Of a stretch of DNA of 6,435 nucleotides, positions 1 to 5,698 are shown in pieces (position 1 is the stretch's first letter; each line of letters opens with the position of its first letter). The notes beneath the pieces were generated by a model, which saw only the letters and a program-made list of their open reading frames with translations, was not told the origin of the DNA and did no database searches. Both the position numbers and the translations under genes were made by a program. This DNA is from JAWXVD01 sp044425705 (GTDB lineage Bacteria; Bacillota; Clostridia; Lachnospirales; Lachnospiraceae), in NCBI GenBank assembly GCA_044425705.1, contig JAWXVD010000163.1, forward strand, positions 1 to 6,435, in the 5' to 3' direction.

Positions 1-9
1 AATCCAGCT

Positions 10-41
10 TCCCATATCCACGTACCCGCATAGGGTACGAC
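10..41 (-). repeat. Degenerate leader-distal terminal repeat
   Basis: Positions 16-41 match the consensus repeat exactly over 26 bases, but the six bases at 10-15 differ from it completely. In crRNA orientation these are the last six bases of the repeat, in the handle region. Decay of the last repeat at the end farthest from the leader is normal for CRISPR arrays and agrees with the minus-strand orientation. Only nine bases of flank lie to its left, so further repeats beyond the window are unlikely but not excluded. Confidence 0.85.
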
Positions 42-702
42 AGGACGGTTTTGTGGAGTATGAAGATTGCATATATATTTCAATCCACGTACCCGCATAG
101 GGTACGACGCATCAATATAACATAGTCAATATTGATACAGGTATTTCAATCCACGTACCCGCATAGGGTACGACGATAAATGCAAAGATTGCAAAGCACA
201 CATTGATAATTTCAATCCACGTACCCGCATAGGGTACGACGTATGGTTTTGGTTGGTATTTCTAAGTATTTTGAATTTCAATCCACGTACCCGCATAGGG
301 TACGACAGTGCTACGGCTCTTATACTGTAGCGGAATAGGAATTTCAATCCACGTACCCGCATAGGGTACGACATGAAAATCCCTTAATCTGACACTCTTA
401 CATATATTTCAATCCACGTACCCGCATAGGGTACGACGTGCTACATGCTCGTATGCTGTAGCAGAATAGGAATTTCAATCCACGTACCCGCATAGGGTAC
501 GACGCCTAAAGGATGCCAAAGAGTGGCACTTTAGATAATTTCAATCCACGTACCCGCATAGGGTACGACATCACTGGACAAAGCATTATCATTACCGTTT
601 ACAATTTCAATCCACGTACCCGCATAGGGTACGACCAGGAATGTTTCAAGAAACATTTCTCATAAACGTAATTTCAATCCACGTACCCGCATAGGGTACG
701 AC
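10..702 (-). CRISPR. Type I-C CRISPR array, 11 repeats and 10 spacers
   Basis: Ten identical 32-base repeats begin at 77, 143, 209, 275, 341, 406, 472, 538, 604 and 671, and a degenerate eleventh lies at 10-41. On the plus strand each runs ATTTCAATCC..GGGTACGAC. Read on the minus strand, as the cas genes and leader position indicate, it starts GTCGTACCC and ends TGGATTGAAAT, the I-C repeat pattern. CGTACCC and GGGTACG form a 7-bp stem around a 5-nt loop, leaving an 11-nt 3' segment that becomes the crRNA 5' handle after Cas5c cleavage at the stem base. Spacers are 33-35 bases (35, 34, 34, 34, 34, 33, 34, 34, 34, 35 from left to right). The leader is on the right, so spacer 10 (636-670) is the newest and spacer 1 (42-76) the oldest. 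Repeat uniformity next to intact cas1 and cas2 suggests a recently active array. Orientation is inferred from the leader, the degenerate end and the family repeat. Confidence 0.98.
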
Positions 703-712
703 AGCAAATATG

Positions 713-726
713 CACAATCACACAAT
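713..726. repeat. Tandem CACAAT motif near the leader-repeat junction
   Basis: CACAAT occurs at 713-718 and again at 721-726, an 8-base period, starting 10 bases from the first repeat. On the minus strand it reads ATTGTGTGATTGTG. Leader bases next to the first repeat are the ones that direct spacer integration in type I systems, so a repeated motif here may be functional. It may also be chance in an AT-rich region. Confidence 0.35.
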
Positions 727-752
727 GTTATATCTTAATATATTGTTGCGAA

Positions 753-758
753 ACTATA
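753..758 (-). promoter_or_regulatory. Possible array promoter -10 box (TATAGT)
   Basis: On the minus strand TATAGT matches the TATAAT consensus at five of six bases. It would start transcription roughly 40 bases before the first repeat, a sensible distance for a pre-crRNA promoter. Seventeen bases upstream the hexamer is AAAACA, which matches TTGACA only in its last three bases. In AT-rich DNA such a match is weak evidence. Confidence 0.25.
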
Positions 759-769
759 CATATTTACTA

Positions 770-791
770 CATCAGTGTTTTACTACTGATG
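770..791. repeat. Leader dyad CATCAGT / ACTGATG
   Basis: CATCAGT (770-776) and its perfect complement ACTGATG (785-791) flank an 8-base loop. On the minus strand it is not followed by a T tract, so it is not a terminator for cas transcription. On the plus strand it is followed by ATTTTCTTT, so a weak terminator stopping transcription toward cas2 is conceivable. It could equally be a binding site within the leader. The stem has only three G-C pairs. Confidence 0.45.
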
Positions 792-830
792 ATTTTCTTT
801 AATAAACACTACTTTCATTCATGTTTTCAC

Positions 831-873
831 GTGCGAATCTCCCACTGTATTTATGTGTGCTTCTGTTTCGCAC
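831..873 (-). repeat. Leader inverted repeat GTGCGAA / TTCGCAC
   Basis: On the minus strand GTGCGAA (867-873) starts on the base right after the cas2 TGA stop, and its perfect complement TTCGCAC (831-837) follows 29 bases later, preceded by GTGGGAGA. The two 7-base arms could form a hairpin in RNA or mark a protein-binding site. From memory, other type I-C loci carry a similar GTGCGAA..TTCGCAC pair in the same place, which would suggest a conserved leader element, but I could not check this. Its role is unknown to me. Confidence 0.7.
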
Positions 874-1164
874 TCAAAAAATCAAAGGTTGGTCTACACG
901 TATTGCTTTTTTTGTGCCCATATGTTCTACTTTATGCTCATATTGCTTACCTAAATAATAAAAACGCAAACTGTCTTTTTTTATATCAATAATATTACTT
1001 AATTCGTCTTTGATTTGCACAAGCTTAGCTGAATCTACTATACATTCAAATACTGAATTTTGTACACGTATTCCATAATTCGTACATACTTTAGCCACTT
1101 TACGTAACCTTTTTTTACCACCTTCCGTTTCTGTGCTAACATCATATGTAATTAATACTAACAT
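874..1164 (-). CDS. cas2: CRISPR-associated protein Cas2, subtype I-C
   Basis: This 96-residue protein is the usual Cas2 length. It begins MLVLITYDVST, with the conserved metal-binding Asp at position 8 at the end of the first beta strand of the ferredoxin-like fold. It continues with KKRLRKVAKVC, the RVQNSVFEC segment, and the C-terminal VDQPLIF, whose PLIF ending I recall from I-C Cas2 proteins. A Cas2 dimer bridges two Cas1 dimers to form the integrase complex that inserts new spacers at the leader end; Cas2's own nuclease activity is not needed for integration in the systems studied. The gene starts seven bases after cas1. Its likely ribosome site (GGAAGTAGG) overlaps the cas1 stop codon, which points to translational coupling. 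It is the last gene before the leader and array. Confidence 0.97.
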   Translation of the reverse strand: MLVLITYDVSTETEGGKKRLRKVAKVCTNYGIRVQNSVFECIVDSAKLVQIKDELSNIIDIKKDSLRFYYLGKQYEHKVEHMGTKKAIRVDQPLIF

Positions 1165-1171
1165 CTTTTAC

Positions 1172-2203
1172 CTACTTCCACAAAAATGGTGGGTATTCAT
1201 CCAAATCACCTCGTATTGTTCTAGCCAATAAAAGTGCTTGTGCATATGGCAACATACCCCACTCTATTTTTTCCTCCAAAAACGGATGCTTGATTCCTTC
1301 ACTTTTTTTCTCTTGCCAATGATTTAGGAATTTTTTTCTGCCATCATCAGTTAAAATCACCGCACCATTTTCCTTTTTCATAAAATCACCATCACGAATT
1401 ATTTTTTTGTTTATGATGGTCAATACAAATCTATCTGCATATACCGAACGAAATTCTTCCATCAAATCCAATGCTAATGACATACGTCCTGATCTATCTT
1501 TATGCAAAAATCCTACATAAGGGTCTAAGCCAACTATTTCCAACGCTGATGCACACATATTTTTCAATAAACTGTATGAAAATGACAATAAAGCATTGAC
1601 GTTATCTAACGGCGGGCGTCTATTTCTACTATGAAAGTAAAATTCTTCCTTTTGTTGTAATATTAAATTATCAAAACAGGAAAAATATTCATCTGCCCCC
1701 TTTCCTTCATACCCTCTCAACACTTCTGTGCTCTGGGCCAAGCTAGCTCCTTCTATATTGTCTTGTATATGAGATATTTTTACCACTAATTTTTCTATAT
1801 CTAGCCGTTCTGCATAATCTCTTTTTGCTCTTGCCAAGACACTTTTACTATTATATAACTTGCCAATAATCATATTTTTAGCAATAACTGTACTTTTTTG
1901 ATCATCATCCGAAATTCGATATTGTTGCTTTCGAAGAATAACATTTCCCTTAATTTCACCTGTGATTCTTGCCAAAAAACTCCCATTCGATGTCATAAAT
2001 GCTAATTCGATTCCTCGTTTTGCACAAGCTCCCATAAGTGCTGGACTAGCTCCTTGATAACCAAAAGTAATAATACTTTGTAAATTATGTAACGGCACTC
2101 TACCTAACATAGTATCACCTTCATATATTACCACTGTTTCACCGTCTAAAGATAAATAACGATTTGTTTGATTCACATATAACGTATTGCCTAATTGCTT
2201 CAT
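1172..2203 (-). CDS. cas1: CRISPR-associated endonuclease/integrase Cas1, subtype I-C
   Basis: Cas1 is the integrase that joins prespacer ends to the leader-repeat junction, working with Cas2. I prefer the ATG at 2201-2203, giving 343 residues starting MKQLGNTLYV, which matches the usual I-C N-terminus. An in-frame ATG at 2213-2215 would add MCIK, but the GAAGGG site (2216-2221) abuts it with no spacer, whereas it lies 12 bases from the preferred start. Numbered from the preferred start, the catalytic metal ligands are visible: Glu166 in LRGYEGKGADEYF, His234 in VGFLHKDRSG, and Asp246 with Glu249/Glu250 in LALDLMEEF. The beta-rich N-terminal domain and helical C-terminal domain are intact, with no frameshift. 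The gene lies 65 bases after cas4 and 7 bases before cas2. The unusually long gap to cas4 holds no convincing gene. Confidence 0.97.
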   Translation of the reverse strand: MKQLGNTLYVNQTNRYLSLDGETVVIYEGDTMLGRVPLHNLQSIITFGYQGASPALMGACAKRGIELAFMTSNGSFLARITGEIKGNVILRKQQYRISDDDQKSTVIAKNMIIGKLYNSKSVLARAKRDYAERLDIEKLVVKISHIQDNIEGASLAQSTEVLRGYEGKGADEYFSCFDNLILQQKEEFYFHSRNRRPPLDNVNALLSFSYSLLKNMCASALEIVGLDPYVGFLHKDRSGRMSLALDLMEEFRSVYADRFVLTIINKKIIRDGDFMKKENGAVILTDDGRKKFLNHWQEKKSEGIKHPFLEEKIEWGMLPYAQALLLARTIRGDLDEYPPFLWK

Positions 2204-2268
2204 TTTAATACACATCCCTTCTCGCAGTCTAGCAACTTTATTTCTCTCTCCAAATCTTCATGATCACT

Positions 2269-2928
2269 CTATTCTTCTATTGCTTTTCTCACATATTCTT
2301 TTACAGATTTTGTTTTTCCAAGCACTGGGAGGCAGATATCTTTTAGCGAACAAGCATTACAATGTTTCTTCCATGACACTGTTGGTGTATATTGTCTTTC
2401 AAGTAATTGATGCATAGATTCATATGTTTTTCTTATCTCTTCCTTTAATCTTTTTGTTATTTCCACTTCCTGCCTTCTACGAGTTTCATGATAAAATAAA
2501 CAAGCAGTTTGTATCTCACAACAAAACATTTCCTCCAAACACATTACTTGTGCTGTTAATTGCAAAATATCCTCTTCACCTGCTTTCGGTTTTCCTCTTT
2601 TGTACTCAACAGGCATTATTCTGTAATAACCGTTTAATTTAGGTACTTCTACACCTTTATCACTTTTTATAAACTCTACCACATCACACTCCCCACTAAT
2701 GCCTAATTCGTAGGAATGTACAGGCATAGCACGAGATACAATAAGCTCTCCCCTTTTTTCTTTCACTGAAGCATCATGTGCTTTATCATGCAATATTTTC
2801 CCTTCTACAGTTCGATAATTTTCTTCCCACTGTTGCTCTACATGAATCAATGCCCATTGCCGTTTACAAAATCTAAAATGTTGAATTCCTGAAAGCATAA
2901 TAAAATCTTCTTGTTTATATTCCTTCAA
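2269..2928 (-). CDS. cas4: CRISPR-associated exonuclease Cas4, subtype I-C
   Basis: Cas4 is a RecB-family (PD-(D/E)XK) nuclease with an iron-sulfur cluster. In I-C systems it binds Cas1-Cas2 and trims prespacers so that spacers with the right PAM enter in the right orientation. The 219-residue product shows all expected parts: Cys21 (FRFCKRQW) and Cys190, Cys193 and Cys199 (CNACSLKDIC) as cluster ligands, His47 (EGKILHDKAH), Asp82 (GECDVV), the Glu108-X-Lys110 pair (PVEYKRGKPK) and the Gln123/Gln127 motif (QLTAQ). The start is a TTG at 2926-2928, 14 bases inside the end of cas7c, with GGAG at 2939-2942 ten bases upstream. I accept TTG because the next Met (residue 11) would cut into the conserved LSGIQHFRFC segment. 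The gene appears intact and translationally coupled to cas7c. Confidence 0.96.
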   Translation of the reverse strand: MKEYKQEDFIMLSGIQHFRFCKRQWALIHVEQQWEENYRTVEGKILHDKAHDASVKEKRGELIVSRAMPVHSYELGISGECDVVEFIKSDKGVEVPKLNGYYRIMPVEYKRGKPKAGEEDILQLTAQVMCLEEMFCCEIQTACLFYHETRRRQEVEITKRLKEEIRKTYESMHQLLERQYTPTVSWKKHCNACSLKDICLPVLGKTKSVKEYVRKAIEE

Positions 2929-3778
2929 TAATTTCCATCTCCAAACCTTCTAGCTGATTATATGTTACGTTGTAATGTTCCCAACTTTTTGCATTTGAAA
3001 CATCTACTTTCTTTTCTATCACGACTGAATCATGCACTTTTTTTGATGAATACTGTCCTATTTTACAATTGTGTTTCCACCAATATACTGTCACTACTTC
3101 CATACTGCCATCTGGTCTAGCAGCGGAACTATCATTGATAAATAATGTTCTAAGTGCTTCTTTTACTTTTTCAGCATCTTCTTCTGTAAATCCCGTTTGC
3201 TCTGCCAATTGTACATTAATACTACCTTTTATCACATAAATACCAAAGTCTACTCTGTGTTTCATCCCCATAGTATCTGACGCTTTTCCACCATCTGTCT
3301 TCTCACTATTGACACTTTTGGTAATCTGTAAGCTTGTAGAATCAACTGGCTCTACACTAAATGCTGGATGGATAGAAACAGGACCTCGAATTCCTAAAGA
3401 CATTTCAGAACCTTTAAAAGCAAAAACTTGTCCAAAAGTTCTAACATCCATCCACTGTGCACAGGCTACTTTTGATGCTTCTCCACTATCTGCTTTTTTT
3501 CCTTTTCCTAACTCTTTTTTAAATGCTTCATTATGATCTGCTCTTTCACGTAAACTTCCATATCCATCTACATTTTTGCAATCTGATTGTACAAAAATAT
3601 TCTCTCCCATATCTAATAATCTATTGCGAATCTTTCTTTTCAAGCATACATCTGAAATTTCACCATATCCTTCTGACGTTGTTCTTGGCATATTTCCACT
3701 TAATGGATCTCCATTAGGATTTGCATTATGAACCTCTACAACTACTACAAAATCTATTTTGTTTTTTAAAATACTCAT
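2915..3778 (-). CDS. cas7: Cascade backbone subunit Cas7c (Csd2 family)
   Basis: This 287-residue protein is the I-C Cas7, also called Csd2. Several copies line the crRNA to form the backbone of the Cascade complex and hold the guide along its length. Family signatures in order are HNANPNGDPLSGNMPR (17-32), the SDVCLKRKIRN helix (42-52), DVRTFGQVFAFKG (111-123), IRGPVSI (130-136) and KHRVDFGIYVIKG (173-185), which together make the RRM-like palm. The ATG start directly follows the cas8c TAG stop with no intervening base. GAGG at 3787-3790, inside the end of cas8c, sits eight bases upstream. The 3' end overlaps cas4 by 14 bases. Length and motifs are normal for the family, and no lesion is seen. 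Confidence 0.97.
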   Translation of the reverse strand: MSILKNKIDFVVVVEVHNANPNGDPLSGNMPRTTSEGYGEISDVCLKRKIRNRLLDMGENIFVQSDCKNVDGYGSLRERADHNEAFKKELGKGKKADSGEASKVACAQWMDVRTFGQVFAFKGSEMSLGIRGPVSIHPAFSVEPVDSTSLQITKSVNSEKTDGGKASDTMGMKHRVDFGIYVIKGSINVQLAEQTGFTEEDAEKVKEALRTLFINDSSAARPDGSMEVVTVYWWKHNCKIGQYSSKKVHDSVVIEKKVDVSNAKSWEHYNVTYNQLEGLEMEIIEGI

Positions 3779-4174
3779 CTATTTATCCTCACCTTTCTTT
3801 TTATTAGAGATTGCCATATTTCTATCACGTATAGCTTTTTTTTGACTATCAAATCCTAGAGCGGCTTTTCCATCTAAATTTCTCGCATTTGCAAAATCGT
3901 CTGGATCTATTTTATCTGATATTTCTTCTTTTAATTGGAGCAAATAATTAGCTTTGTTTCCTAATATCATAATATGATATTGAATTTTTTGGTCTATTAC
4001 ACCCCAAGTATTATTTGGATATTGCATAAACTTGCTAAAATATCTCATAGCATTAGTACTTCGTACTGCTTCCTTATTCTGTTCTGATAATGCAAATCTC
4101 TCAATTTCATCCGCTACTGCTAATAATCTGCCACACAAATACGATATATCTGTATAATTTTCATCTATTTTCAT
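3779..4174 (-). CDS. cas11c: Cas11c small subunit, nested in the 3' end of cas8c
   Basis: In type I-C systems the Cascade small subunit has been shown (Desulfovibrio vulgaris) to come from an internal start in cas8c, in the same frame. Here the ATG of Cas8c residue 509 (4172-4174) is preceded by a perfect AAGGAG at 4186-4191, 11 bases away. It would yield a 131-residue, largely helical, charged protein starting MKIDENYTDISYLCGRLLAVADEIE, similar in size to known Cas11c. The spacing is somewhat long, which may keep its translation moderate. The small subunits line the belly of Cascade and stabilise the opened target strand. The nested start is inferred from sequence and the family precedent; without protein evidence it remains a prediction. 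It shares its stop codon with cas8c and is normally missed by gene callers. Confidence 0.75.
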   Translation of the reverse strand: MKIDENYTDISYLCGRLLAVADEIERFALSEQNKEAVRSTNAMRYFSKFMQYPNNTWGVIDQKIQYHIMILGNKANYLLQLKEEISDKIDPDDFANARNLDGKAALGFDSQKKAIRDRNMAISNKKKGEDK

Positions 4175-5698
4175 TTCTATCTTCTCTCCTTGATAATCCC
4201 ATAAATATTTTCTGTACATAGAACAAGTAACCGATAGCACTTTGTTCCAGTTATAATCTTTCTCATAACTTTGTGGGGAGTAGCATTTATTTAACAATGC
4301 TTTTACAATATCTCTAGGCACTTTAGCTCCATCACTGATACACGGTAATATTCTTTCCACTGTATTAGCAATTATCTTGTCATTTCCTCCAAGAAAATCA
4401 CTCTGTTCTGTTCCAAATGCACATAATGCAATATCATATGGCGCTGGTGCTCCATAAAAATATTTCTTCTTAAAACGGTGAAACCAACCTGCCGTTTCAT
4501 GCCAAGACTCTATGCTGTTCAAAAATGAAATGATATCTTCACCAAAATATTCTCTATAGTAAACAACTGCCATTCTACCTGTGGTTGCCGCATCTAATCC
4601 AATAAGTGCATATCTAGTATATGGTGTAACACACTCTCGATATCCTTTCATAGCTTGTCCCAATTTTTTGCTATAATCTTGTAATGTATCACTTGATGCT
4701 ACATTTCCAGAATCTTCTGCATCTTTGAGTAAATCCTCTAATATATCATCCAATTCATCCGTACCTACATTTAATTTAGGAGTATTTTCACCTTCTGTGC
4801 CCCAAAGCAAAAACATTTTTTCTCCAACTCGTTCCCCTTGCTTTTCCAAAAGAAATTTCAAAGCATTGTGTGCCTTTTGTGATGCCTCATATCCTATTTG
4901 TACCGCTTGAGATGAATACTGGAATCTACCTCTAAAGGTGTATCCAGAAGTATCATTTGCAGAAATCAGTTTAGCTTTATCTCCTGAATGTCTTATTTTC
5001 GATGGATGATTTTTAGAACAATTGACATAACACCCTGACATATAACATAAATCATTTTCCTTTTGGGTGTTTATATAAAATCGCATATAAGAATCTTGTA
5101 ATTTAATATCTTGCCAACACTTTGTTTGTACATCACTATTTAAAATTTCAAATCTTACAAAACCTTCCGACTGATTACCAACTGTTAATTTCACTTGCGC
5201 ATTTTCCCATTTATTCGTTAACATCCCATTTGTATCAATGGATAAAATACGAGATTTAATCAAATCAGATATTAAAGATTTTTTTCTTACATATTCATAA
5301 ATGATTCGCAATTTATTATTTGTCTTATCAAAGTTCATCCATTGCTCTAATTGATTACTGTATGCAAAAAAACACTCAGCATTATCCTCCTCTACATATT
5401 GCGAATAATCACCAGCTAAATACTTTAGCTTATCACATAAGGGATGTGGTGCTATTATTTTACCACTTCTACTAGCAGATTTTTCCGACACTGGAATTAA
5501 TGTTTGTGACAAATTCTTTTCTTTTCCTTCCACATCAGCAACAAACTCACCTCTAACAAAGTTACCGTTTTGGTCAATGACAACAGTAATATGTGCTTTT
5601 TGTGTAGAGTGTGCTATCGGCAGCAAATTTCTTCTACTATCATAATCACATTTCATTAAATTATCATATGTTTCACTTAATATCCCTAACCAACTCAA
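3779..5698 (-). CDS. cas8c: Cascade large subunit Cas8c (Csd1 family)
   Basis: This 639-residue protein is the I-C large subunit, also called Csd1. Within Cascade it recognises the PAM, helps open the target DNA and recruits Cas3. Its start MSWLGILSETYD, the LLPIAHSTQKAHI segment (25-37), the GYTFRGRFQ segment (252-260), the TRYALIGLDAATTGRMAVVYYRE segment (361-383) and the YLCGRLLAVADEIERFAL segment (520-537) fit the Csd1 pattern. The start is TTG (5696-5698), sharing the four bases TTGA with the cas5 stop codon. GGGGTG at 5706-5711 lies seven bases upstream, and no ATG exists near enough in frame to replace it. The family is poorly conserved at the sequence level, so I assign no individual catalytic residues. 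The last 131 codons also appear to encode Cas11c separately. The stop TAG abuts the cas7c ATG. Confidence 0.96.
   Translation of the reverse strand: MSWLGILSETYDNLMKCDYDSRRNLLPIAHSTQKAHITVVIDQNGNFVRGEFVADVEGKEKNLSQTLIPVSEKSASRSGKIIAPHPLCDKLKYLAGDYSQYVEEDNAECFFAYSNQLEQWMNFDKTNNKLRIIYEYVRKKSLISDLIKSRILSIDTNGMLTNKWENAQVKLTVGNQSEGFVRFEILNSDVQTKCWQDIKLQDSYMRFYINTQKENDLCYMSGCYVNCSKNHPSKIRHSGDKAKLISANDTSGYTFRGRFQYSSQAVQIGYEASQKAHNALKFLLEKQGERVGEKMFLLWGTEGENTPKLNVGTDELDDILEDLLKDAEDSGNVASSDTLQDYSKKLGQAMKGYRECVTPYTRYALIGLDAATTGRMAVVYYREYFGEDIISFLNSIESWHETAGWFHRFKKKYFYGAPAPYDIALCAFGTEQSDFLGGNDKIIANTVERILPCISDGAKVPRDIVKALLNKCYSPQSYEKDYNWNKVLSVTCSMYRKYLWDYQGEKIEMKIDENYTDISYLCGRLLAVADEIERFALSEQNKEAVRSTNAMRYFSKFMQYPNNTWGVIDQKIQYHIMILGNKANYLLQLKEEISDKIDPDDFANARNLDGKAALGFDSQKKAIRDRNMAISNKKKGEDK
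4186..4191 (-). promoter_or_regulatory. Internal ribosome binding site for Cas11c
   Basis: AAGGAG, a perfect Shine-Dalgarno core, lies inside cas8c 11 bases before the in-frame ATG at 4172-4174. It is as strong as the site before cas5 and its position matches that of the known Cas11c internal start. Within coding sequence it could arise by chance from the Gln-Gly-Glu codons, so its use is likely rather than proven. Confidence 0.65.

Larger units (their letters stand above)
703..873 (-). promoter_or_regulatory. CRISPR leader, between cas2 and the array
   Basis: This is an AT-rich stretch with no credible gene, bounded by the cas2 stop codon and the first intact repeat. That is where a type I leader lies: it carries the array promoter and the signals for insertion of new spacers. 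It contains an inverted repeat at its cas2 end (831-837 with 867-873), a second dyad (770-776 with 785-791) and a tandem CACAAT next to the array (713-726). No terminator is seen between cas2 and the array, so read-through from the cas operon into the array is possible. A possible minus-strand -10 box TATAGT (753-758) has only a poor -35 partner. Position makes the leader call secure; the exact promoter is not resolved. Confidence 0.85.

Noticed and set aside
1..9. AATCCA at the left edge as the remnant of another repeat
   Set aside because: Six matching bases next to a window edge are too few, and the neighbouring repeat is already degenerate in the manner of an array end.
126..374. Minus-strand reading frame with repeated SYPMRVRGLK peptide
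   Set aside because: It is the CRISPR repeat translated in one frame; the period follows the repeat-spacer unit and there is no ribosome site or protein-like composition.
770..791. Intrinsic terminator for the cas operon at the leader dyad
   Set aside because: On the minus strand, the direction of cas transcription, the stem is weak and is followed by TAGTAAATATG rather than a T tract.
789..992. Plus-strand 67-residue frame over the leader and the end of cas2
   Set aside because: It overlaps cas2 antisense, has no Shine-Dalgarno and has a low-complexity Phe/Leu/Tyr-rich composition typical of an antisense shadow.
2204..2268. Possible small gene or regulatory element between cas4 and cas1
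   Set aside because: The only ATG-led frame is seven codons long and no hairpin or promoter pattern stands out; it is treated as an intergenic leader for cas1.
2187..2642. Two plus-strand hydrophobic frames (2187-2417 and 2424-2642)
   Set aside because: They lie almost wholly antisense to cas4 and the cas4-cas1 gap; the Leu/Phe-rich runs are the reverse of Lys/Glu-rich Cas coding sequence, and no ribosome sites precede them.
3309..4910. Plus-strand frames at 3309-3536, 3523-3717 and 4725-4910
   Set aside because: All are antisense to cas7c or cas8c, which are full-length recognised genes; no independent evidence supports them.
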